The notes under the pieces: generated by a model
The model's database searches: none
What the model was told of the DNA's origin: nothing
Seen by the model: the letters and a program-made list of their open reading frames with translations, nothing else
Made by a program: the position numbers and the translations under genes
Assembly: GCA_017441205.1 (NCBI GenBank)
Contig: JAFRYG010000005.1
Coordinates: 1-38,442, forward strand
Reading direction: 5' to 3'
Length of the DNA stretch: 38,442 nucleotides
DNA from: Pseudomonadota bacterium
GTDB lineage: Bacteria; Myxococcota_A; Bradymonadia; UBA4248
Part shown: in pieces, positions 23,866 through 32,107 of the stretch
Numbering within the stretch: position 1 is the first letter of the stretch
Layout of the letters: each line of letters begins with the position of its first letter

Positions 23866-26376
23866 ATGAGTTCCGAAAGTCCTTTAGCCCTTCATATTAC
23901 GATTGCCGCCATTTTTACCGCACTTGGTCTGGGAATCGGTTATTTCGCAAATAAGCACGATGGTTTTGATACTCAGGAGAATGTCAGTATTCAGCTCAAG
24001 GCTCTTGAGGCCGATTCAAAAGCTCTTCCCGTTTCGGATACCCCGGTCAGGGGGGGCCAAAATGCATTGGCCACTATCGTCATATTCACGGATTTTAAAG
24101 CACCTGCCTGTACTTTTTTGTATCAGAATATTCTGGACCATGCATTTAAGACGCATGGTGACAAGATTGCGGTGTCTTACCGGGCTTTTCCGCTGGAACA
24201 GTATCCGGATTCCATCCTTCGTGCACAGGCAGCTGCAGCTGCCCACCGTCAGAACAAATTCTGGGAAATGGCCAATGAACTGTTTGCGATGGCAGACAAG
24301 GAATTTACCCGGGATGCGGCGATGAATCTGGCCAAAAAAATCGGCCTCAATATGGAAGCTTTCGAAAAGGATTACAATTCCCGCGAGATCCGCGAAGCTA
24401 TCCGCAAGGACATCGAATATGGTCAGAAACTGGGTGTAACCGGTGCTCCTGGTGTCTTTATCAACAGTAAGGCGGTGAGCTTTAAATCCAATATTACGCA
24501 GGATGACTTCATGAGTGCTCTGAATGCCGAAGTCACCCGAATGACGAAACTGACGACTCAGTCAGGTTACAACTATTATGTCGCGTCGCTGACGAATCAG
24601 ATCGCTTCGGATATCATCACGAGCAGGGATGCCGAGGGCCGGCCGGCCAAAGGTGCCGTCAATCCTCTCGTGACGATCGTCGAATACAGCGATTATCAGT
24701 GCCCGTTCTGCCGCAAGGCAGAACCGACGATGGCCAGAATCCTCGAGGAATATCCCGATACCGTGCGCATCGTGTTTTCCCACCGTCCGCTGGACATGCA
24801 CAAGAATGCCAAGCTTGCGGCTCAGGCTGCTCATGCTGCCGGGCTTCAGGGCAAATTCTGGGAGATGCACGAGCTGCTCTTTAAAAATCAAAGAAGCCTG
24901 TTCGAGAGTGATCTGATTAAACATGCGGAATCACTGAATCTGAACATGAAGAAGTTCATGACGGATCTTAAAGCGGAAAGTACCGTGCAGTTTGTCGAAA
25001 AGAACATGAAAGAAGCGGCATCCCGCAATGTGAGGGGGACGCCGTATTTTCTGATCAACGGCATGGGCGTTCGCGGGGCGGCACCATTCGAGCGATTTAA
25101 GACGGTCATCGATATGGCACTGACGAGAGCCCGCGATGTTCAGAGCAAAACGGGGCTGTCGGGTGATGCACTTTATGCAGAGATCATGAAATCAGCTCCG
25201 GCTCCGGAACCGGAACAGGCGAATGATGCGAGGACTTTTGTCGATATCAGTGGGGCTCCATCGCTGGGAACTGAGAATGCACCGGTGACGATCGTCGAAT
25301 TTACGGATTTTGAATGTCCTTTCTGTTCGAAGGCAAATAAGACAGTCCATGAACTCATGGAGAAAAATCCCGGCAAGATTCGGCTCGTTTTCAAGCATAA
25401 TCCCCTGCCGTTCCACAAGCATGCGGAAGATGCGCACAAGGCAGCAGAAGCAGCTGCACTGCAGGGCAAATTCTGGGAGATGTACGATCTTCTGTTCGAG
25501 AACCAGAAGGCGCTTAGTGTGTCAGATATTGAGAAATACGCCGAAAAAGCGGGACTCAATATGGACAAGTTCAAAGCGGATATGGCGGGGAATATCACCC
25601 GGGATCGAGTGGTCGCCGATTTCAAGCAGGGTGCGAGTGTTGGTGTGCAGGGAACGCCCCACTTCTTTATGAACGGGACGCCGATTTCGGGAGCACTTCC
25701 GCTCGAGGCGTTCCAGGGTTACCTCGACAAGGAACTTGCCATCGCAGACAAATACATCAAACAGGGAACTGCGCCGGATGCGCTCTATAAGACCATCATT
25801 GCCGGTGAGGCCAACAAACCGGCAGAAAAGAAATTGCTCAAAGGTCTTCCGGAAGCTGCTGTGATCACACTGGAACAGGGCAAATCGTATGCAAAAGGTC
25901 CGGATAATGCGCCCGTAACCATTTATCAGTTCAGCGAATTCGAATGTCCGTTCTGTTCCCGCGTGGAGCCGACGATTGCAGAGATCGAAAAGATTTATGG
26001 CGACAAAGTGCGCATCGTGTTCAAGAATTTCCCGCTTCCGTTCCACAAGAATGCCCAGCTCGCTTCGGAAGCATCCCTTGCAGCCGGGGAACAGGGCAAG
26101 TATTGGGAGATGCACGATATTCTGTTTAAGAATCAAAAGCATCTGACGCGTCCGGATCTTGAGGTTTATGCCAAAGAACTCGGCCTTGATATGGCAAAAT
26201 TTGCGGAAGCACTCGACAGCCATAAGTTTGCCAGTCAGGTTGAACTGGAGCACCAGGAAGGCCAGAAAGCGGGGATAACGGGGACGCCGTCTTTTGTCAT
26301 CAATGGAACGCTGGTAAGAGGAGCTGTCCCCATCGAGGAGTTTAAAACTGCGATCGACAAAGCTCTTGCGAAATAA
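23866..26376 (+). CDS. membrane-anchored protein with four tandem DsbA-like domains
   Basis: An 836-aa protein. The start at 23866 (MSSESPLALH) has GGAG eight bases upstream; an in-frame ATG at 23812 lacks one. One N-terminal helix (about 9-27) anchors it, with four thioredoxin-fold domains (Thioredoxin_4/DsbA-like) predicted in the periplasm. Active sites CPFC occur at 279-282, 484-487 and 694-697, each with a GTP cis-Pro later (391-393, 596-598, 806-808). The first domain (about 65-225) has APAC (79-82) in place of CPFC and GAP as cis-Pro, so its nucleophilic Cys is lost. Each domain repeats the block (G)KFWEMH.LLFKNQ. It probably makes or reshuffles disulfides, fitting the Cys-rich lipoproteins encoded here, but the redox partner is unknown. 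Confidence 0.92.
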   Translation: MSSESPLALHITIAAIFTALGLGIGYFANKHDGFDTQENVSIQLKALEADSKALPVSDTPVRGGQNALATIVIFTDFKAPACTFLYQNILDHAFKTHGDKIAVSYRAFPLEQYPDSILRAQAAAAAHRQNKFWEMANELFAMADKEFTRDAAMNLAKKIGLNMEAFEKDYNSREIREAIRKDIEYGQKLGVTGAPGVFINSKAVSFKSNITQDDFMSALNAEVTRMTKLTTQSGYNYYVASLTNQIASDIITSRDAEGRPAKGAVNPLVTIVEYSDYQCPFCRKAEPTMARILEEYPDTVRIVFSHRPLDMHKNAKLAAQAAHAAGLQGKFWEMHELLFKNQRSLFESDLIKHAESLNLNMKKFMTDLKAESTVQFVEKNMKEAASRNVRGTPYFLINGMGVRGAAPFERFKTVIDMALTRARDVQSKTGLSGDALYAEIMKSAPAPEPEQANDARTFVDISGAPSLGTENAPVTIVEFTDFECPFCSKANKTVHELMEKNPGKIRLVFKHNPLPFHKHAEDAHKAAEAAALQGKFWEMYDLLFENQKALSVSDIEKYAEKAGLNMDKFKADMAGNITRDRVVADFKQGASVGVQGTPHFFMNGTPISGALPLEAFQGYLDKELAIADKYIKQGTAPDALYKTIIAGEANKPAEKKLLKGLPEAAVITLEQGKSYAKGPDNAPVTIYQFSEFECPFCSRVEPTIAEIEKIYGDKVRIVFKNFPLPFHKNAQLASEASLAAGEQGKYWEMHDILFKNQKHLTRPDLEVYAKELGLDMAKFAEALDSHKFASQVELEHQEGQKAGITGTPSFVINGTLVRGAVPIEEFKTAIDKALAK

Positions 26377-26390
26377 TATCGATGCATAAT

Positions 26391-26407
26391 CTGGCACAAC
26401 TATTGCG
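26391..26407 (+). promoter_or_regulatory. sigma-54-type promoter of the PAAR gene
   Basis: CTGGCAC (26391-26397), five bases, TTGC (26403-26406). It matches the -24/-12 consensus with the required GG-N10-GC spacing. The first G of the PAAR start codon region lies about 60 bases downstream. It overlaps the end of the intergenic space after the DsbA-like gene stop. Confidence 0.7.
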
Positions 26408-26464
26408 CAATCATAAATGTTTTGTCGTGTTTTGGGGTCTTCTGACCCCAAAGAGGAGAATATC

Positions 26465-26779
26465 ATGAATGCAGTCAGACTTTCAGATTTAGCGCTTGTT
26501 CTTTCAGATACGCATGGCTGTTGTGTCTGTACCCATATTTGTGTCGGGCCGACGATCGATGCCTCGAACAATGTTTTTATCAATTCGCTGGGGGCTGTGC
26601 GCGAAGGTGATGCCGGCATTCATGCAGTTTGCTGTGGTCCCAATACCTATAAGGCAGCCGAAGGCAGCGGCAATGTTTTTGTCAATGGCAAACCGCTCGT
26701 TCGCATGGGGGACAAGACCGAACACTGCGGCGGCCAGGGGTCCTTTATTACGGGCAGTCCAACGGTTTTCTGCAATTAA
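26465..26779 (+). CDS. PAAR-domain protein
   Basis: A 104-aa protein made almost wholly of a PAAR-like domain, which caps the spike of type VI secretion and related contractile systems and often carries an effector. Typical features are GP..D.SNNVFIN, the repeated (V/F)FVNGKPL(V)RMGD and closing ITGSPTVFCN, with His and Cys residues (CCVCTHIC, HAVCC, HCGG) that could bind zinc at the tip. AGGAG lies about seven bases before the ATG at 26465; an upstream in-frame ATG at 26417 has none. No VgrG, Hcp or sheath gene is in the window, so it is an orphan. A sigma-54-type promoter and a strong terminator make it a single-gene transcript. Confidence 0.9.
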   Translation: MNAVRLSDLALVLSDTHGCCVCTHICVGPTIDASNNVFINSLGAVREGDAGIHAVCCGPNTYKAAEGSGNVFVNGKPLVRMGDKTEHCGGQGSFITGSPTVFCN

Positions 26780-26803
26780 GTTTTTGGAGCGCAAATGAAT
26801 TTG

Positions 26804-26830
26804 GCCGCACCATTGGTGCGGCTTTTTTTT
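26804..26830 (+). terminator. intrinsic terminator after PAAR gene
   Basis: GCCGCACC-att-GGTGCGGC (26804-26822) then T8. Its T-run overlaps the last codon of the convergent tgt gene by two bases. Confidence 0.95.
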
Positions 26831-27962
26831 ATGTTCTGCGCAGCTGTTCCTCGTCGTGGACCTGCTGGAAACGCGATCTGAGCGATTCGAAGGTTTCATC
26901 TTCGATGGCGGTTCGGATGCGTTTCATCAGGTTGAGATAATAGGTCAGGTTGTGAATGGTCAGCAAACTGACTGCCGTAATTTCTTTTGCGACGTACAGG
27001 TGCCGGATATACGCACGTGAAAATCTGCGGCATGCGAGGCACTGGCATGTATCGTCGAGCGGCCCCATATCGGTGCGGTTGGCGGCATTGCGGATATTGA
27101 GGCGTCTGCCGTCGCCGACAAAAACGGTACCCATGCGGGCATTTCGCGTCGGCATGACGCAGTCGAACATATCGACGCCGGCTGCGACACCCTCGACGAG
27201 ATCCCACGGGGTGCCGACGCCCATGAGATAGCGCGGGAAATCTTCCGGCATCTGATAGACGAACTGCTGACACATGTCGTGCATTTCGTCGGGTGTTTCA
27301 CCGACCGAGAGTCCGCCGATGGCGAGTCCCTGAAAAGGCATTTCGAGGAGCGCTTCGAGGTGCCGCAGGCGCATATCGAGTTCGAGACCGCCCTGGACGA
27401 TGCCGAACAAGGCCTGGTGTGAGGGGCGTTCGCATCGCGCGCAGCGTTCGGCCCAGGCAATGCTTCGTTTGACGCTGGCTTCGATGCGTTCGTGGGTTGC
27501 CGGAAGTGCGACGCAGTCATCGAGAACCATGGCGATATCGCTTCCAATGGCTCTCTGCATATCCATGACGAGTTCGGGAGTATAAAAGTGCTTGCTTCCG
27601 TCGATATGGGACTGAAAATGGACGCCGTCCGGGTCGAATTTTCGGAGCTTTGAGAGACTGAATACCTGGAAACCGCCGGAATCCGTCAGATAGGCGCGAT
27701 GCCAGTCGGCGAGTTTGTGAAGTCCACCGACTTCGCGCAGAAAATCGGGACCGAGTCTCAGGTACAGGTGGTAAGTATTGGCGAGGATGATGGCGGGATC
27801 GAGGGACTCGACCTGTTCTACGGTGAGAGCCTTGATTGCGCCGTTCGTCCCGACCGGCATGAAAACGGGGGACTGGATGTCGCCGTGCTGTGTGTGAATG
27901 ATGCCTCGTCTGGCTTTTCCGAGTTTTTTGAGGCAGGTGTATGAAACGGGTCCTTTGAGCAT
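26829..27962 (-). CDS. tgt: queuine/preQ1 tRNA-guanine transglycosylase
   Basis: A 377-aa enzyme that swaps guanine 34 for preQ1 in GUN-anticodon tRNAs. Catalytic and binding residues are present: LTDSGGFQVFSLS (Asp94), GIVQGG, GGLSVGE, and the nucleophile Asp267 in FDCVMPTRNARMG. The zinc site is Cys306, Cys308, Cys311 and His337. Start at 27962 gives the normal family N-terminus; an ATG at 28055 would add 31 residues overlapping the hairpin at 28033-28063 and is unlikely. Its ribosome site is weak. queA and other queuosine genes are not nearby. Confidence 0.96.
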   Translation of the reverse strand: MLKGPVSYTCLKKLGKARRGIIHTQHGDIQSPVFMPVGTNGAIKALTVEQVESLDPAIILANTYHLYLRLGPDFLREVGGLHKLADWHRAYLTDSGGFQVFSLSKLRKFDPDGVHFQSHIDGSKHFYTPELVMDMQRAIGSDIAMVLDDCVALPATHERIEASVKRSIAWAERCARCERPSHQALFGIVQGGLELDMRLRHLEALLEMPFQGLAIGGLSVGETPDEMHDMCQQFVYQMPEDFPRYLMGVGTPWDLVEGVAAGVDMFDCVMPTRNARMGTVFVGDGRRLNIRNAANRTDMGPLDDTCQCLACRRFSRAYIRHLYVAKEITAVSLLTIHNLTYYLNLMKRIRTAIEDETFESLRSRFQQVHDEEQLRRT

Positions 27963-28032
27963 GAGCGTGTCCGTTGGGAAGAAATAAAGGATTTGCCTGG
28001 CGTATTGAGGCATGGCCGAAATAGCCAGGCGC

Positions 28033-28063
28033 GCAGGCGTAGTGGCGCGAGCCACAAGGCTGC
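28033..28063 (+). repeat. GTA/TA hairpin family, copy 9 (variant)
   Basis: GCAGGC (28033-28038), unpaired G, TA, GTGGC, loop GCGA (28047-28050), GCCAC, AA, GGCTGC (28058-28063). One G-G mismatch in the outer stem, and AA where others have TA. The GCGA loop matches copy 7. Confidence 0.55.
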
Positions 28064-28089
28064 GATAAAAAAATAAAGCGACAGAGGGT

Positions 28090-28117
28090 AAAAAAAATCC
28101 CTCCGTAAAGGAGGGAT
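28090..28117 (-). terminator. intrinsic terminator after the exported membrane protein
   Basis: On the minus strand: ATCCCTCC-tttac-GGAGGGAT then T7. It lies 23 bases past the stop at 28140. Confidence 0.95.
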
Positions 28118-28139
28118 GAATGCGGAGGAAATTCGCGGA

Positions 28140-29225
28140 TTAGAAGGAGAAACCAGCGACGACGCCGCCGCCGTTATCGCCGATAGCGGGGCTGACATAG
28201 AGATCATTGGCGAAGATGTCTTCGTCTTTGTCGCTGCGGACGAGGAAGAGGATTACGGAGACGACGGCGAGTACGGCACCGCTTGCGTACATGATGTTTG
28301 CGATCATGGCGTAATCGGAGGCTTTATCGTGATCTTTCTTGACATCCCTCTGATGTTTTCCGCTCAGAGCATTGAAGCCGGATTTGGTTTCTTTGGCGTC
28401 TCTGTTCGCATCCATGGCTTTTTTGACGTCTTCGTCCATTTTCTTGGCGGTGACACCGAAGTAGATACCAGTGCTGATAGCGCCGAGAGCGACGACACCG
28501 ACGATGATACCGCTGATGAGCTGTCCGAGTGGCAGCGGAGCTTTTTCTTCGACGGTATTATGCGTGATGAGAGAATCGATGGAACCGGTATCGATGTTGA
28601 AGAGACGCATCAGAGCGCCGCTGATATCCTGTTCCTGTTTGCGGAGACGATTCTGAGTATCGAAGAAGATGGAGTTTTTGTTTGTGGATGTGCTGACTTC
28701 GATGAGATCGAAGGTAATCTGAGGACGATCACGGCCTTCGGTATAGATACGGCCGACGATGATGTTTGAAGCACCGATGCCGCGGCCGATATCGGAAATG
28801 CAAGCTGCATCATCGACGCAGACGATGCGTTCTTCTTCGGACATGGCAGCCAGTTTTTCGCTGACGGGAATACCTTCGACAGAATCATACTGGGAATATT
28901 TTTCGTCTTTGAGCATTTCGACGGTAGCTTCAGTCAGCTGATCGAGTGTTTTCTGGGGCGTTCCGTCGACAGGGACGAAGATGACGAGGTTGACCGGTTT
29001 GCCGTTGTTCGGCATGACGAATTTCTTATCGAGCTCGAGAGGGGCCGGCGTATCGTCTTCAAAGTTGAAATCTTCTGCCGGTGTTGCGGAAGCGTCTCCC
29101 TCATCCGAAAAGTCGAAATCTCCCTGTGCCATTGCTACCGGTGAGAACGAAAATGTAAATGCCACAAGCACCAAAATCGAAAGTAAACGTTTCAATGCAC
29201 TTGCTTTACGGAACGGATTGGACAT
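28140..29225 (-). CDS. exported membrane protein, function unknown
   Basis: A 361-aa protein of a myxobacterial-type family I recognise only by layout. A signal peptide ends near Ala33 (VAMA/QG). After an acidic linker, about residues 70-215 hold a periplasmic domain with VCVDDAACISDIGRGIGASN followed by IIVGRIY, a pattern seen in deltaproteobacterial proteins that read an identifier string and test a level. Two membrane helices follow (about 232-254 and 311-331) separated by a charged helical segment, and a Gly-rich tail ends GVVAGFSF, reminiscent of an outer-membrane C-terminus. GGAGG four bases before the ATG is strong. The function is not known. Confidence 0.85.
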   Translation of the reverse strand: MSNPFRKASALKRLLSILVLVAFTFSFSPVAMAQGDFDFSDEGDASATPAEDFNFEDDTPAPLELDKKFVMPNNGKPVNLVIFVPVDGTPQKTLDQLTEATVEMLKDEKYSQYDSVEGIPVSEKLAAMSEEERIVCVDDAACISDIGRGIGASNIIVGRIYTEGRDRPQITFDLIEVSTSTNKNSIFFDTQNRLRKQEQDISGALMRLFNIDTGSIDSLITHNTVEEKAPLPLGQLISGIIVGVVALGAISTGIYFGVTAKKMDEDVKKAMDANRDAKETKSGFNALSGKHQRDVKKDHDKASDYAMIANIMYASGAVLAVVSVILFLVRSDKDEDIFANDLYVSPAIGDNGGGVVAGFSF

Positions 29226-29306
29226 GTCGCCTCCACACTATCTTTAATTGCGCTATTTTCAACTATCCAAAGGACTGATTTGAGATACAAACCAAAAGCG
29301 AGCCTT

Positions 29307-29335
29307 AATTTATGCTTTATGAAAGATGAATGCAA
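29307..29335 (-). promoter_or_regulatory. sigma-70-type promoter of the exported protein gene
   Basis: On the minus strand TTGCAT (29330-29335), a 17-base spacer, TAAATT (29307-29312). It lies about 82 bases ahead of the start. Confidence 0.5.
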
Positions 29336-29458
29336 GAATTTAATGGACTGTGAGTGCGTGTTTGTTTTTTGGCATGGACGAATGAGGGTAAAAGACTTTG
29401 TGTTTTGTGGATTGGAGTAGGGGAATCATTTTTTGATGTTTGAGGCTTAACCAAATTC

Positions 29459-29487
29459 TTGACGCTATTTCCATTTTCGCGTTAAAT
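29459..29487 (+). promoter_or_regulatory. sigma-70-type promoter of efp
   Basis: TTGACG (29459-29464), 17-base spacer, TTAAAT (29482-29487). It is about 68 bases ahead of the efp start. Confidence 0.6.
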
Positions 29488-29555
29488 ATTCAGCGCTTTT
29501 GTGTCCGCGTTGATGGCGGGCCTGTTTCCGTTACTATTTGCAATCAAGGTCAACG

Positions 29556-30119
29556 ATGTACTCAACACAGGATTTCAGAAAAAATCTCAAGATCGAAATC
29601 GACGGTGAACCCTATGTGATCGTCGAGTGTCAGCATGTCAAACCCGGCAAGGGCGTTGCTTTTGTCAAAACGAAATACAAGAGCCTGATAACCGGACGCG
29701 TGCTCGAGAACAACTTCCGTTCGGGTGATACGGTAGGAAAGCCTGATCTTGAAATCCGTGAGATGGAATATCTTTATAAGGAAGAGGACAAATACGTCTT
29801 TATGGATCAGTCGAATTACGAGCAGGTCCATATTGAGGAAGACTTCATTTCGGAAGCCGTTCCCTTCCTGAAGGATAATATTGAAGTGGAAGTGCTTTTC
29901 CATCGCGGCAAACCGATCAGCATTGAGCTTCCGACATTTGTCGTGCTCAAGGTTGTCAAATCCGATCCCGGAGTGAAAGGCGATACGGCCCAGGGCGGCA
30001 CGAAGCCTGCCACGCTTGAGACAGGTGCGACGATTCTCGTGCCGCTCTATCTTGAGGAAGGTGAATATGTTCGCGTAGATACGCGCACGGGTGAATTCGT
30101 CGAACGTGCAAAAGTGTAA
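29556..30119 (+). CDS. efp: translation elongation factor P
   Basis: A 187-aa factor that relieves ribosome stalling at proline runs. Three beta-barrel domains in the usual order. Domain I begins MYSTQDFRKNLKIEIDGEPY and carries the modified-residue loop KPGKGVAFV with Lys32; a lysine there fits the EpmA-type modification rather than the EarP/arginine type. Domain III ends YVRVDTRTGEFVERAKV. AAGGT lies five bases before the ATG at 29556; an earlier start at 29538 adds six residues without a ribosome site. It is a single-gene unit with its own promoter and terminator. Confidence 0.97.
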   Translation: MYSTQDFRKNLKIEIDGEPYVIVECQHVKPGKGVAFVKTKYKSLITGRVLENNFRSGDTVGKPDLEIREMEYLYKEEDKYVFMDQSNYEQVHIEEDFISEAVPFLKDNIEVEVLFHRGKPISIELPTFVVLKVVKSDPGVKGDTAQGGTKPATLETGATILVPLYLEEGEYVRVDTRTGEFVERAKV

Positions 30120-30144
30120 TCCGCTTTTGTGTTCATCCGGTATT

Positions 30145-30184
30145 GCCCTGCAGAGACGCGGATGCGCCTTTGCAGGGCTTTTTT
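30145..30184 (+). terminator. intrinsic terminator after efp
   Basis: GCCCTGCA (30145-30152), an 18-base loop, TGCAGGGC (30171-30178) then T6. Confidence 0.85.
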
Positions 30185-30309
30185 ATATGTTGGTTTGAAT
30201 GTAAACCGGCGTCGGAGCGTTGTTTTGGGGGGCGCATCGGTATCTGGGGGAGTTTTGGGTATTGCTGCAGCCGTTTTTATGGTGCGGCAGCTTTTGAAGG
30301 GTTTTGAAC

Positions 30310-31821
30310 ATGCCAATAGCCTATCCTTCTTATTGGCCAAGAATTCTGCGGATGGCATTGCCGATTGTCATTGCCATGCTGACGCAGACGGCTATCAACA
30401 TTCTCGACACAGTTATGGTCGGCTGGCTCGAGCCCAGTTATGCGGTTGCCGGTCAGGCCGCGCTTGGATTTTCGACGCCGCTGCTCTGGCTTTTTGGTGG
30501 TTTTTTGAGTTCGATTGGCATCGGGACTCTGGCGATCGTGGCCCGCAGACAGGGGGAGAAGAATTTTCCACTGGCGGGTGCTGCTTTGACCAACGCCGTG
30601 ACGATTGCCATCATTTCGTCGCTCGTCGTCGGGACTCTGGCGTATGCGTTTGTTCCGCAGATTTTTCGACTGTTTATTAATAATGATGCCGTCGTTGCAT
30701 TCGGCGTTCCCTATGCGAGGTTCAGGCTGCTCGGTGTGCTGAGCATGGTCACGACGGCTGCGATCAAGAGCTTCTTTGACGGGACGAACCGGACCTACGT
30801 TCATATGGTTGCGGCGATCGTCATGAATGTCGGCAATATCGTTCTGAACTACTGCTTTATTTTCGGGCCCGGCCCATTCCCCGCACTCAACGTTGCGGGT
30901 GCAGGACTGGCTTCTCTCGTGGCGACTTATATCGGTCTTTTCATCATGATAGGCTGGTCGCTCGTCCCCAGCATCCGACGCCAGTATCAATCCTATCGTC
31001 CGAGTTCATTCTGTCCGCGCACGATGTGGAATATCATTCGCGTTTCGGTTCCGTCGGGAGTTGCCAATATCTTTGTCATGACGGGGTTTTTGATTTTCTT
31101 CAAAATCGTCGGTTTGCTCGACGTGAATCACGTTGAGAATCTGATACTCGGCATGAAATCGTATGCCGGGAGCGTCCTTCCGTCCTGGATCGAGGCTCAG
31201 AATGCGGCACTGGACATGGGATATGGTCACAACAGCATCTGGTCTGCGGATCTTTCGCTGGCGATGGTTCAGGCGCATCCTCCCGTATTCAGTTCGACTT
31301 CCAATCTCATCGTCTCCATCATGTCCGTCTGTTTTATGGGGGCAATGGCGTTTGGTACGGCGACGGCATCCCTGGTTTCGCAGTCACTCGGTGAGAAAAA
31401 GCCGGAAATTGCGCAGCGCTATGCCTTCGAATCTGCAAAGGTTGCCAGCATCCTGTTTGCGGCACTTGGCGTGGTCGTTTTCTGTATGCCCGAGACGATC
31501 GTGGGCTGGCTTTCGAATGTGAATGAAGTTATCGAGGTGACCGCGAGTATTTTGCGTTTGCTCGCTCCTGGCATCGTCATCATTGCATGTGCACTCATTT
31601 TTACACAGTCTCTCTTCGGTGCGGGCTGTACGAAATTTGTCATGTGCGTCGAAGGAACCCTCCATTTCTGCTGCCTGATTCCAATCGCGTATTTGCTGGG
31701 AATCGTGCTGGATCTGGGCATTCTGGGCATGTGGTCTTCGGTTCTGATCTATGCTTCCGCGCTTTGTATCATTATGTTCTGCAAACTGAAATCGGATGGC
31801 TGGAAGAAGGTTGTATTGTAG
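30310..31821 (+). CDS. MATE-family efflux transporter
   Basis: A 503-aa cation-coupled exporter with twelve predicted helices in two bundles. Opening PSYWPRILRMALPIVIAMLTQ and the MVGWLEPSYAVAGQAALGF segment match the family; the second bundle starts near residue 240 (IIRVSVPSGVANIF). A stretch of about 50 polar residues (near 280-325; HVENLILGMKS..SLAMVQAHPP) between the helices of the second half is longer than usual. The ATG at 30310 has GAAGGG eight bases before; a TTG six bases earlier is too close to it. Substrate not predictable. A strong terminator follows. Confidence 0.92.
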   Translation: MPIAYPSYWPRILRMALPIVIAMLTQTAINILDTVMVGWLEPSYAVAGQAALGFSTPLLWLFGGFLSSIGIGTLAIVARRQGEKNFPLAGAALTNAVTIAIISSLVVGTLAYAFVPQIFRLFINNDAVVAFGVPYARFRLLGVLSMVTTAAIKSFFDGTNRTYVHMVAAIVMNVGNIVLNYCFIFGPGPFPALNVAGAGLASLVATYIGLFIMIGWSLVPSIRRQYQSYRPSSFCPRTMWNIIRVSVPSGVANIFVMTGFLIFFKIVGLLDVNHVENLILGMKSYAGSVLPSWIEAQNAALDMGYGHNSIWSADLSLAMVQAHPPVFSSTSNLIVSIMSVCFMGAMAFGTATASLVSQSLGEKKPEIAQRYAFESAKVASILFAALGVVVFCMPETIVGWLSNVNEVIEVTASILRLLAPGIVIIACALIFTQSLFGAGCTKFVMCVEGTLHFCCLIPIAYLLGIVLDLGILGMWSSVLIYASALCIIMFCKLKSDGWKKVVL

Positions 31822-31830
31822 GTTGTAGGA

Positions 31831-31855
31831 GAGACGTTCCACGGAATGTCTGTAC
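31831..31855 (+). repeat. GAGACG palindrome family, copy 6
   Basis: GAGACGTTCCACGGAATGTC then TGTAC, with TTCCaCGGAA-type symmetry inside. It lies between the MATE stop and its terminator, so it would be transcribed on that mRNA. Confidence 0.75.
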
Positions 31856-31873
31856 TGGAAAATGTGTGAAAGC

Positions 31874-31899
31874 AACGCCCCGCCAGGGGCGTTTTTTTT
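31874..31899 (+). terminator. intrinsic terminator after MATE transporter 1
   Basis: AACGCCCC-gcca-GGGGCGTT (31874-31893) continuing to T8. Confidence 0.95.
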
Positions 31900-31953
31900 A
31901 GCTCTGTAATGCGAGTGTGGATATTTTGTTCGCGAATATTTGCAATTCCGGGC

Positions 31954-32001
31954 TTTGAGTTTTGAGTTTTGAGTTTTGAGTTTTGAGTTTTGAGTTTTGA
32001 G
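31954..32001. repeat. TTTTGAG heptamer, 7 copies
   Basis: The 7-bp unit TTTTGAG repeats without interruption about seven times (GAG at 31957, then every seven bases to 31999). It lies between the two MATE genes, which converge. Confidence 0.95.
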
Positions 32002-32047
32002 AAGTGAATGACCTGAGACAGGGAAGTGGCCGGATTCATGGATGTTA

Positions 32048-32064
32048 GTGAATAGTGAATAGTG
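32048..32064. repeat. GTGAATA heptamer, about 2.5 copies
   Basis: GTGAATA GTGAATA GTGAA. It shares the 7-bp period of the arrays beside it but not their sequence. Confidence 0.7.
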
Positions 32065-32107
32065 AAATCCGTTCTTCAGAAATAATCTTGATAATTGCTT
32101 GTAAAAA

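Larger units (their letters stand above)
29226..29555. other. divergent promoter region, exported protein / efp
   Basis: 330 bases holding candidate promoters for both neighbours: one on the minus strand (29307-29335) and one on the plus strand (29459-29487). No gene or hairpin of note is seen. Confidence 0.7.

Noticed and set aside
26391..26779. Calling the PAAR gene part of a local type VI secretion cluster
   Set aside because: No VgrG, Hcp, sheath, baseplate or effector gene is visible in the window.
27963..28055. A longer tgt start at 28055
   Set aside because: It adds residues absent from the family and overlaps the GTA/TA hairpin; no ribosome site supports it.
30129..30680. A 183-codon frame overlapping the start of the MATE gene
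   Set aside because: It lies in another frame of the efp terminator and the clearly coding MATE gene.
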